Shown here piece by piece: positions 21,101 to 27,378 of a DNA stretch of 58,000 bases; position 1 is the stretch's first letter, and every line of letters begins with the position of its first letter. Origin of the DNA: Symbiodinium natans (taxonomy: Eukaryota > Sar > Dinophyceae > Suessiales > Symbiodiniaceae); assembly GCA_905221605.1 (NCBI GenBank), contig CAJNDS010002401.1, positions 986,542-1,044,541 on the forward strand, given 5' to 3'. Both the position numbers and the translations under genes were made by a program. Below the pieces are notes generated by a model. It worked only from the letters and a program-made list of their open reading frames with translations. It did not search any database and had not been told where the DNA came from.

Positions 21101-21312
21101 GTTCGACCTCTGGGCACTGGGCCATACACAGGTTGGCTTCCTTGTGCCAAACCTTGCACCCACAGTGGGTTGGGATTTCCCAAACCCGGAAAAGGGTCTA
21201 CCCTTCGCCTTGTCTCAGCATCCATGATGGGCACAGAGCTTCCACGCTCTCGTCCACCTCTTGGACTCCTCACATGAGCTCCACTGGTATGTCGTGGGGG
21301 TGTATTCAACAT
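15106..21312 (-). CDS. gag-pol: copia-2 gag-pol polyprotein, intact
   Basis: One ORF of 2068 residues starts at ATG 21312. The gag part has Gln-rich runs (about 130-190) and a CCHC knuckle CYVCGGKGHYARDC (about 523-538), followed by Lys/Gly-rich sequence. The protease site is WWLIDSGAS (about 695). Integrase shows HRMRGH ... CPHC (about 865-880) and the catalytic Asp909, Asp980 and Glu1015 (the last two 35 apart). RT motifs include RCVVQDIAKG, TLDVSTAFL and CYVDDLILCG (about 1642). RNase H shows DASWAP, SSCEAELRA, HTDSS and ADVLTK. Gag and pol are in one frame with no stop between them, as in many plant copia elements, so the gag:pol ratio must be set some other way. There is no methyltransferase-like tail, unlike copia-1. 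Confidence 0.96.
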   Translation of the reverse strand: MLNTPPRHTSGAHVRSPRGGRERGSSVPIMDAETRRRVDPFPGLGNPNPLWVQGLAQGSQPVYGPVPRGRTPARSPHGVATGAPQQTMGGPSFPPGLPQQAVGSPSLPPGLSTGPPQPVVTPSQTSPDVQGLTRQVRELESMMQQLVVQQQQFMQTMTSSMVQQQQQHQQWMIQQHQQQQPQQQQQVNPPLPQDGVPENMPSSSSGCQGASPVGTPAKGTQLFRMASPSPPLRPPPLEQERERDVFARSDKWLPSLPTIDFSSWKDRISEALGFLTWMEKLTSWVGLGSEVFPNELMHAVKTQEESRLKQDRLTVEQQKRSTRLMHILRQTFANHEKSSLILQTYVESESTYQQSGFVALRLLAKEFCLKSRAECLFFRSQLVNQTVKAPSIPEIIRKIEHELNKYTKLLNSLDPDVHAGGLQIQEADSVMVLLRSLPDRCRSHCLLHGDSESFEDLKRVALKFEVQQRVWSEAPGTKLQPFRDPNEGKGNEGKPKGKGKEQKGKRESSKGAGKRASSQNKKDVECYVCGGKGHYARDCWYKEGDSGKKPNSPNAKAKAKAKGDPKKKPEKGKPKGKGKGKGKTVAEVSQEGESSDYQLTGGEWNEPESEARVESVLQPLEELLDEVRKEWIPRSTDEIDWSWEVETRVRIAELEHRISTDLSQMLPSKSVRSLMKPPMNQVKSMEKDDASKWWLIDSGASVTVIAKRYLDEFQILDRKALGPNERYSAANDTPVNVFERVRIRALLPMYEGKQYLGLTSVCVTGVVADVAHNILSTEQMVNTGWEVKFTRREISLRHEKKGVMGYGVSWAGCPWIYLQGDAGKRKKVTFGRTEVRPMDVDDGQRPMEVDQMQSVQSMTKKKQEEMELHRMRGHIPFSSECPHCRMTRGTTQHRRTKDAQDRPVALQADFCFINLVTGTFAKDQPTAPNMKVLVMTEMSTRMIGCLLVGTNADNTSSWIRYWMNAFGLDIAGSAVLLRTDSETAVSALIKRANLGIRIVTQRAPPQGHEAVGGVERAVRTLKELFSTVRLDLRAQGFDLKRSPRAFEFGLIYCAAMHNHHAAAFDGKKSPQELVLQRSLHECGSSLIGATVLAELPDSMKTTALSRFVEAAYVYPEVGGLTHVVSAMVDGCPKHFRAKSIKHIVPLKIGLEHCQHLLKEHDPSDTLAPPILKEKEDGVPDRIEGEADKAFEGRVSDGPTTDMSKVGPPAAWVKEHGGTANCPACGPKRGKANHNAECRKRYDDWLKAQRQRLESKEPTEETPKMDQRSSKDAGVMESGSEPSLLKRPKITYESRPDPKLEERQSVPTPATEVVDVDMEDFEDPSLPYQGIPDEAMEPGYFEGETPAEEEAIPMEEEKPQMDVDSVPDESNRVPRLINRICLDPRLDVPQGPIKMVSSDESPKLVHVTNSILLNKNSTFPESMKVCGSQVWLARPTSVLSEIDGCPLDVDKTVEGRRTELQSMTAHKAGRVVGADEAQKFARQHGIKIIPTRWVIGPKVVNGKEAVRARCVVQDIAKGSTASSLGLSATTPSLEALRTLLAIASVDAMDVATLDVSTAFLHSPLPKGSKAIIQLPKDVSACKDYYVPVFMILDQAMNGLRVAAKAWNLKLATVVKKVGLKQCPTEPSVFEGTVRGKRFLMLCYVDDLILCGTRDAIRLVTDTLNGELKIKETGRITSTGGKITFLGREIERQGSHLRMRVPPAYLDALFETEFCKDLKVVTAPPDIVKTVEKGRASGSDPELSDTAAARYRAVLGRIAWWGQSRPDLSRWMSILSQGQSKPTACFEQALRQVIRFLKGQYHAWQYFGPDGNVPDSGPAQLEVYADASWAPQASLGRRSVSGIAIFYRGCLIKGISRVQGCVSLSSCEAELRAILTAVQESEGLATLIGQLAESDVTIRLHTDSSSARAVLLNRGLSRRVRHLDIAVCYLQERIQEAQTLKVIWCPTAGMIADVLTKCLSQVTFCQHQQAMGIYPGEDVQQVWRICGIRPRVGVQAYQCAEATGCSVEQVGSLKSVKKCGEVFENFHLRSPETLREDSSPEVQEMIYGPPAKALVQAPRKLALAWSLYLW

Positions 21313-21708
21313 AGTTCCTGAACTCAGGCTCCAGCCTGCAGTCTCTCCACAACGTCTTCTGGCGAAAATTCTCTCACCAACACCAGATGGTCCAGGCTCC
21401 TGAAGAACCTTAGTTCCACTCTACCAAGCACCGTATTCCTCCAAGATCGGTCACAACCAATCCAGTTCCAGACAAACCACCTTGCCCGGGCTCCAAAGTG
21501 CCTCAACAGCCGCTGAACCAACTGAGCCTGATGAGTCCGGATCCGCCTCCTCACAGGGTAGGCTTCCCGGTACTCACTTACACGGTCCGAGTACAAGAGA
21601 TTCCGGTCCACTGGCAGTCTGGGCTCCAAACCCAAACTTGCCTCCAGGCACTCACAGGTCCTGACAAACAACCAAAGACCATACACGGGCTCGTACCACA
21701 AGGCACAA

Positions 21709-21720
21709 GCTCCGCTACCA
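21709..21720 (-). promoter_or_regulatory. Initiator-Met tRNA-type primer-binding site of copia-2
   Basis: TGGTAGCGGAGC follows the 5' LTR end directly on the coding strand. The first eight bases match the complement of eukaryotic initiator Met tRNA 3' ends (...GCUACCA), the usual copia primer. Confidence 0.75.
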
Positions 21721-22052
21721 CGTTGAAAAAACGAAGGTCCCTCTGGTACCTTTTCCCTTAAAAGCACGAACCCTGACCTCTCACACAAGTGCGGACAGCT
21801 CTCTCTTTTCACAGTCAGAGCCACTTAAGCCAAAAGTCACGAAGTGCACAAACTAAACAAATTCTCTCTTGTGAGCTTAAACTCAGCTTCAGAACGCAAA
21901 CACACTCGTATGATTTCCTTGGAAATCAACAAGACTTAAACCATCGAGGATGGGATCACACGGATTCCCAATCACTCCGAAGGCAAAACAAACCAAAACA
22001 AGCTGATCCAAAACATGACAAAAAAATCAATGATCAGCCACAATCTTCCACA
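21721..22052 (-). repeat. copia-2 5' LTR
   Basis: At 332 bp this copy lacks the 48-bp segment of the 3' LTR. On the coding strand it begins TGTGGAAGATTG. The spliced-leader-like word at 21824-21835 has one change (CTTAAGCCAAAA) relative to the other LTR. Confidence 0.9.
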
Positions 22053-22204
22053 GTTCTGCAGCAAGCTCTCTCCAAGAGCTAAGGGCTCCAAAAAAGCTTT
22101 GACTCCCTTCCCGGCGGGCTTACGCCTCTAGGTTTCAATTGAGGCGAAGCACCAGTCCCCGCTACTGTTGACTCCATTAACCGTTATCGGGAGGCACTTG
22201 ATGC
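22053..22204. other. Flank of copia-2, no gene seen
   Basis: Apart from the GTTCT target copy at 22053-22057 the stretch shows no ORF or repeat that I can support. Confidence 0.4.
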
Positions 22205-22610
22205 GCCCATCACCTTTGCTCAAAGGCGGGCTTAAGGGAGGGGCTCAAAGGGGGGGGTTAAAGGGGGGCTTAAGGGGGGGGCAAAGGGGGGGGGCTTTGG
22301 AGAAGACCCTTTGAAGGGGCTTTAAAGGGGGCTTAAAGGGGGGCTTAAGGGGGGGCTTAAGGGAGGCTTAAGGAGGGGGGCTTAAGGGGGGGGCTTGAGG
22401 GGGGGGCTGAAGGGGGGGCTTAAGGGGGGGGGCTTAAGGGGGAGCTGAAAGGGGGCTTAAACGGGGGCTTAAAGGGGGGCTTAAAGGGGGCTTGAAGGGA
22501 GGCTTAAAGGGGCTTAAAGGGGAGCTTAAAGGGGGGCTTAAAGGGGGGCTTAAAGGGGGGCTTCAAGGGGGCTTTAAGGGGGGGGATCAAGGGGGGGAGC
22601 TTAAGGGGGC
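22205..22610. repeat. G-rich CTTAAGGGGGG array, block 1
   Basis: Imperfect units of about 10-13 bases, G(5-8) separated by CTTAA, CTTGAA or CTTTA, run over about 400 bases. The G-runs all lie on the plus strand with 4-6-base loops, which suits G-quadruplex folding. The same units recur at 23160-23420 and 24600-25140. Confidence 0.85.
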
Positions 22611-22649
22611 AGAAAATACGCAGCTGGGTTCAATCTATCCCGGCTAGGA

Positions 22650-23115
22650 ACGCCTTGTTGCTCATAGGTGACTTCAACTGCGGCCTCAAGACGCATTCCA
22701 CACATGTCGGTCGAGGTTTCTCAATTTCCCGCTCGGGCTATCCTGACGACCAATACCTCTTCTGGGACATCCTTACCGACTATGCGCTGACAGCTCTCAA
22801 CACCTGGGGGCGCCATGGTCGCAAGGCCGGCACCTTCCAGCACCATTCTGGCTCCGTGACACGGATTGACTTTGCCATTGTCAGGGCCAGACTCACCACG
22901 CCGCCAGCCCTCCAGGCCAAATCACTCCAGGCAGTTCCCATTCTGCCCAAAACTGGCATGTGTCACTGCCCCGTGCATCTTACATTTCCTTTGCCTGCAA
23001 ACCCCACTGCTCTCCAGGCTGCCTCCCAGAGTCTAACGCTGGAAGTGTCAAAGCTCAGCTTCGCGCCTCTCCGGAGATGCAACAGAGCTTCATCGCCAAT
23101 CAAGTCCATGTGCGA
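22650..23115 (+). pseudogene. Non-LTR retrotransposon AP-endonuclease fragment
   Basis: The frame 22655-23137 encodes LLIGDFNCGLKT, VTRIDFAIVRAR and CHCPVHLTF, the GDFN, S/T-R-I-D-F and terminal His signatures of LINE AP-type endonucleases. The N-terminal half of the domain and all RT are missing; G-rich arrays bound it on both sides. It is on the strand opposite to the full LINE at 26.7-32.1 kb. Confidence 0.75.
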
Positions 23116-23159
23116 CTCCTTGGGCACTCGCCTGTAGAGAGAATCCACCCTTGCGACCT

Positions 23160-23425
23160 AGACCAAGGCGGCTTAAGAGGGAGCTTCAGGGGGGGGTTTA
23201 AGGGGCGGCTTAAAGGGGGCTTGAAGGGGGCTTGAAGGGGGGCTTAAAGAGGGGCTTGAAGGGGGGCTTAAAGGGCTCAAACGGGGGAAAGGGGGATTTA
23301 AAAAGGGGGCTTAAAGGGGGGCTTCAAGGGCGTTGAAGGGGGCTTAAAGGGCTGAAAGGGGGGGCTTAAAGGGGGCTCAAAAGGGGGCTAGCGAGGCTTA
23401 AGGGGAGGGCTCAAGGGATTTATTC
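23160..23425. repeat. G-rich CTTAAGGGGGG array, block 2
   Basis: Same unit as block 1, more irregular, with GGGGGCTTAAAGG-type copies. It begins directly after the LINE fragment. Confidence 0.8.
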
Positions 23426-23870
23426 TAAATTCCACCCCTCGAATCTTGTTTTGTTTTTTTGGATTTCGTTCTTCGAAACTAGAGAAGTGAGACTCTAAAA
23501 GAGAGAGAAAGGAATTTATGCTAAATTCCACCCCCCTCGAATCTTGTTATGTTTTTGTGTTTTTTTGGGATTTCATTATTCGAAACCAGAGAAGTGAGAC
23601 TCTAAACATACATTTCCCTTTACGATGGAACGAAAGAAGGGAATGTATTCTAAATTCCACCCCTCGAATCTTGTTATACATTTTGTGTTTGTTTTTGGAT
23701 TTCATTCTTCGAAACCAGAAGTGAGACTTTAAACATTCATTTCCCTTTACGAAAAGAAAGAAGGGAATGTATTCTAAATTCCACCCCCCTCGAATCTTGT
23801 TTTGTTTTTTGGGTTTCACTCTTCAAAACCAGAGAAGTGAGACTCTTTTTAAAGGGGAGCTTAAGGGCAA
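23416..23870. repeat. Tandem repeat of about 95-128 bp, four copies plus a diverged fifth
   Basis: Each copy contains ATTCTAAATTCCACCCC, then TCGAATCTTGTT, a T-rich run, and GAAGTGAGACT. Copies start near 23418, 23514, 23641 and 23766, with a decayed one near 23868. Length varies through the T-run and the last part of the unit. Short ORFs across it reflect the repeat only. Confidence 0.8.
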
Positions 23871-23937
23871 TTCCACCCCGCTCGCTTCTTCTTTTGTTTT
23901 TTGTGTTCATTACTCGAGTTTCAAGGAGCAGAGAGTT

Positions 23938-24210
23938 CATAGCAGTGACGTGGCGCGGGGCTAAGCCGAGAACCCCATGTTTTGTTTCAGAGATGATTCA
24001 TATGCTTCCACGCAAGCTTGCCCGGCAGAAAAAAAGCGGGAGGGTTGGGGGGCGCAGCCCCCCCCATTTGCATAGCAGTGACATGGCGCGGGGCTAAGCC
24101 GAGAACCCCATGTTTTGTTTTGTTTTGGACATGATTCCTATGCTTCCACGCGCGTTTGCCCGGCTTGAACAAGCGGGGGGGTTGGGGGGGGCGCAGCCCC
24201 CCCCATTTGC
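23938..24210. repeat. Direct duplication of a 135-bp unit
   Basis: Two adjacent copies (23938-24071 and 24072-24210) start with CATAGCAGTGAC and end in a C-run followed by CATTTG. They share GCGGGGCTAAGCCGAGAACC and the GGGGGGCGCAGCCCCCCC palindrome. The inner palindrome could form a GC-rich hairpin. Confidence 0.8.
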
Positions 24211-24227
24211 AAACACGATGCTCGCAT

Positions 24228-24598
24228 TGGGCCTCTTAAACTGCTGCCTAAATCCTCCACCGAAGGCCCAGCAGGTATCAAGCCTCTTAGACGTCTTGAA
24301 CTGCTGCCCGAACCCATTACGCCTTTTAAACTGCTGCCCAAACCCTCCACAAAAGGCCCAGCGAGTATCAGGCCTCTTAAACTGCTGCCTAAACCCTCCG
24401 CAGAAGGCCCAGCAAGTATTACGCCTTTTAAACTGCTGCCCAAACCCTCCAAAAAAGGCCCAGCAAATATTAGGCCTCTTAAACTGCTGCCTAAACCCCT
24501 CCGCAGAAGGCCCAGCAAGTATTACGCCTCTTAACTTGCTGCCCAAAGGCCCAGCAAGTATTAGGCCTCTTAAACTGCTGCCTAAACCCTCCACAGAG
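24228..24598. repeat. 51-bp tandem repeat, about eight copies
   Basis: The unit is CTCTTAAACTGCTGCC followed by AAACCCTCC and AAGGCCCAGCAAGTATTA-like sequence. Alternate copies carry CTAAACC or CCAAACC, hinting at a dimeric unit. Since 51 is divisible by three, frames stay open on both strands, but I see no sign of translation. Confidence 0.8.
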
Positions 24599-24599
24599 G

Positions 24600-25140
24600 G
24601 GGGGGCTTGGTTGCGGCTTCAGGGGGGAACTTTAGGGGGGGCTTTAAGGGGGCTTAAAAAAAGGGGCTTAAAGGGGGAGCTTTAAGCCCCTTAAAACGGG
24701 GGGGCCTTCAAGGGGGCTCTAAGGGGGCTTTTTAAAGGGGGGCTTAAAGGGGCCCCTTAAAACGGGGGGGCTTCAAGGGGCTCTAAGGGGGCTTAAAAAG
24801 GGGGCTTAAAGGGGGGTTAAGGGGGGGGCAAAGGGGGGGGCTTAAAGGGGGGCTTAAAGGGGGGCTTAAAGGGGGCTTAAGGGGGGCTTAAGGGGGCTTA
24901 AAGGGGGGCTTAAAGGGGGGGGCTTAAGGGGGGGGCTTAAGGGGGGCCTTAAAGGGGGGGCTTAAGGGGGGGCTTAAGGGGGGGCTTAAGGGGGGGCTTA
25001 AGGGGGGGCTTAAGGGGGGGCTTAAGGGCTTTGACCCTTTCCCCCCCCCCCCCCGAAGGGACCCCCTTTGCAGGGACCCCTTTGAAGGGGGGCTTCAGGG
25101 GGGCTTAAAGGGGGGCTTAAAGGGGGGCTTAAGCCCCCCT
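24600..25140. repeat. G-rich CTTAAGGGGGG array, block 3
   Basis: This is the longest and most regular block. Near 24960-25030 units of about 12 bases (GGGGGGGCTTAA) repeat with few changes, ending in a C-run that could pair with the G-runs. The 3' end of the kinase-like ORF runs into it. Confidence 0.85.
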
Positions 25141-26534
25141 TTGCCCAAAGGGGGGGACCCCATCCTCGGGAGGCACAGGTTCAGCGAGGGACTAGGGATG
25201 ATGACCCCTTGACGGATCAAAGTCCCAAGAACCTCCTTCCCCCCATCCGTGGCAAGGAGGCGCTGCCTGAAGGCGATGGCGAGTCGCCGTGGGCTCGAGT
25301 GGTCCGTACGGACGACGCCTCGGGCCCACGCCGCTACCTCGGGGGTGTTGGCTTCGATCCACCCCCACCATGAGGCAATGCGAACGCGTTGGGGAAAACC
25401 AAGCGGGGCATCTTGGAATGCCCAACCCCCACAATCAAAGGCCACGATTTCCGCAGGCCCTTGATCGGGCCCGTGTGGATTGGGGGGACGAACCCCCCAA
25501 TTCTTTCTGTTCAGGTCCCTGACCCAAATGCCAGCACCCACAAGGGCTGTGAGGACCATGAACATGTGCAAGACCTGGAGGTTGGAGGGCTGGTCAGGCA
25601 ACAGCGTAAGACGCTCAACCTCCAAGACCTCAATCTCCAGGGTCTTAAAGTCACGGATGGTGAGCTGTCCCGTCCCCACCATTCTGGTTTGCGTGGCACA
25701 TAAACCTGGGAGCCGTTGCCCAATGGTTTGCTCAATCCCATGGTGGCTGGGATCTGCTTTGAGAGCAACCTTCCACACCTTGCCTTCTGAGGTAGGTGAG
25801 GTGTACACTGCTCGCGTTCCCCCTATGCCCAGGAGGCTGGAACCCTTGAAGGTTGGGAAGCAATCCAACCACAAGGTTGGGCCGAGGTTAGACAGCCAGA
25901 AGTCACGGTTGTTGCTACGGCGAACCCGGTCAACCGTGAGGTGGAGGCTGTCTGCCAAGAGAGGCCAAGGTGGAAGAGGTGCCGCCTCTCCTGACGACTC
26001 TTCGGAGCTAAACTCCTCGGTTGATTCCTGCTTGACTGGCATGGGGTCAGTGCTTGCCTCTCCCCCCTCGGCAGGTGGGGTTGGGCTCGGCTCGGGTTGG
26101 TGCCGCGGTTGGTCGGGTGAGGCTCGTCGAAGCTCTGTTGAGTTCGACGATTGCGAGGGGGACTCCGCAGCTGGTGCTTCTGCATCAGTCTCCTCTTGGC
26201 GCGGTGTGCGGCTGCGGCTCGTTGAGGGGCTTCTTGCTGCTGGAGCCCCCCGTCTGACGGGGGGAGGTGTGGGTGGTCTGGCGTGACCCCTTTCCTCTGC
26301 CGGGTGTGGGCCTGCTCGGGCGTTCTTGCCTTGCCCCTTGGGAGGTGGCCACAAACCCAGCTGCTTAAGGCGATCTCTGTCCTTCTTGGAAGGCCGCTTG
26401 AAGGGGATCTCGCCTTTACCTCCAGGAGGATGGCCCCCTTTGCCTGCTCCGGGAGGTTGGCTCCCCCCCCCTTTACCTTTGCCTTTGCCTTGAGGAGGCT
26501 GCGCCCCCTTTCCTTTGCCCTGGCCCCATCCCAT
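25095..26534 (-). CDS. Kinase-fold protein with Gly/Lys- and Ser/Pro-rich N-terminus
   Basis: The ORF starts at ATG 26534 and gives 479 residues. Residues 1-60 are GKGKGK-type, and 90-200 are Pro/Ser/Glu-rich and probably disordered. The C-terminal half has kinase-like motifs: LLGIGGTRAVY (glycine loop), VWKVALK (VAxK lysine), EVLEVERL (possible helix-C Glu), WVRDLNRKNWGV (catalytic loop, Asp and Asn present) and IVAFDCGGW (DFG-like). The spacing fits a small atypical kinase or phosphotransferase. The last dozen residues (KPPFKPPFKPP) are read from the G-rich array, so the original C-terminus may have been lost. It lies 3' of the LINE on the same strand and could be LINE-associated or an independent retrocopy, as it has no introns. 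Confidence 0.6.
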   Translation of the reverse strand: MGWGQGKGKGAQPPQGKGKGKGGGSQPPGAGKGGHPPGGKGEIPFKRPSKKDRDRLKQLGLWPPPKGQGKNARAGPHPAEERGHARPPTPPPVRRGAPAARSPSTSRSRTPRQEETDAEAPAAESPSQSSNSTELRRASPDQPRHQPEPSPTPPAEGGEASTDPMPVKQESTEEFSSEESSGEAAPLPPWPLLADSLHLTVDRVRRSNNRDFWLSNLGPTLWLDCFPTFKGSSLLGIGGTRAVYTSPTSEGKVWKVALKADPSHHGIEQTIGQRLPGLCATQTRMVGTGQLTIRDFKTLEIEVLEVERLTLLPDQPSNLQVLHMFMVLTALVGAGIWVRDLNRKNWGVRPPNPHGPDQGPAEIVAFDCGGWAFQDAPLGFPQRVRIASWWGWIEANTPEVAAWARGVVRTDHSSPRRLAIAFRQRLLATDGGKEVLGTLIRQGVIIPSPSLNLCLPRMGSPPLGKGGLKPPFKPPFKPP

Positions 26535-26718
26535 GTCTACAGGTTCTAAGGTAGCTAAACTGCCCTACGGCTGCTACCTGTGTTTGAGACCAGCGGCTGC
26601 AGTGTGGGGATTTTATTCCATACGGGAGGTGAGGGCAGGCAAGTGGAAATCAGGCAGGTGCAAAGGTACTGAAGGGTAGTTGAACACAAGACACTACAAA
26701 ATGCAGATTTCACATTGT
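26535..26718 (-). other. Non-coding spacer between LINE and kinase-like ORF
   Basis: The coding strand reads ATGGAATAAAATCCCC near 26620, a possible polyadenylation-like word, but dinoflagellates do not reliably use AATAAA. It probably contains the LINE 3' end. No poly(A) tail is visible. Confidence 0.35.
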
Positions 26719-27236
26719 TCAGAGCTGAAAATCACTATCCATTTCTTGGGCCCCAAAGAAGGTGGCGACCGACGGCGTACCCTGGGCTGCTTTATTGAGT
26801 TTAAGGGCATTCATTGGGGGCCTCTTATTCGGGGCGTGTTGGCAGGGTCTTTCAAGGGGGCCATGGGTTAACCCCCCAACACTTTGAGTGCTACTGCATT
26901 TTGTGCACACCCATCGGTTCCCTTCATTCACCATAACGTGGGATGCGTGCACGTCCATGTTGGGGAGGGAACGCTGTCCGGATGACCCTTGCAGTGGTTA
27001 TGGGTCTTTCGGTTGAATGTGTCTTTGGTGTCAACTTGTTGAATCCACAAACCGCAATTTTCACATTTGATTTGCAAATTGTTAACGGTGTTCCGGGTGA
27101 TGACAAAGGTGTGACCTTTAACGTCTAGGGTGCCTTGCACCAAGCCTGTCAAAATTTGTTTTTTGTTAAGGCTCCCTGTTTCTTCAGGTCGTGCTGTGGT
27201 AGCGTCACCCCCTGGAATGCCATCCGCCGGATTCAA
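26719..27236 (-). CDS. LINE ORF2 C-terminal zinc-finger pair (frame-shifted parts)
   Basis: Two overlapping frames (27236-26928 and 26958-26719) each encode one module with the pattern H ... C-x2-C ... C/H: GHTFVITRN ... IKCENCGLW ... HNHCKGH, and SHVMVNEG ... WVCTKCSST ... RPCQH. The two modules look like repeats of one another, and their change of frame indicates another indel. Such terminal CCHC-like modules in LINE ORF2 are thought to bind RNA or target DNA. Confidence 0.55.
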
Positions 27237-27378
27237 GGTGGGGAAATCCAGGCCTGTGGTGGCTTGGTTGCCCCTCTGAATTTTCCGGCGTTTCTTCCAC
27301 CGGTTTTTGGAGAAGGTGGATTGGTTTGAGGAGGAGCTACTGGAGGGAGGGTTGGCCGGTTCTTCCTGGGGTTGATCC

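Larger units (their letters stand above)
12266..22052 (-). mobile_element. Ty1/copia retrotransposon copia-2, 9.8 kb, complete
   Basis: LTRs at 12266-12641 and 21721-22052 enclose a primer-binding site, a single gag-pol ORF, a third ORF and a polypurine tract, all on the minus strand. The five bases GTTCT flank both ends (12261-12265 and 22053-22057), a target-site duplication of copia length. The LTRs differ by about a dozen substitutions or single-base gaps plus one 48-bp gap, so the copy is older than copia-1, yet the 2068-codon ORF is intact. Confidence 0.93.

Noticed and set aside
23518-23960. Short Phe/Leu-rich open frames suggesting membrane peptides
   Set aside because: They are translations of the T-rich part of the 95-128-bp tandem repeat.
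22205-25140. CRISPR array or telomere
   Set aside because: Units are too short and variable for CRISPR, and the CTTAAGGGGGG unit is not the telomere repeat seen elsewhere in the window.
26640-26665. CAGGTG near 26654 as the LINE target-site duplication
   Set aside because: Six bases matching at 32110 are too few given the uncertain 3' boundary; kept only as a weak hint.
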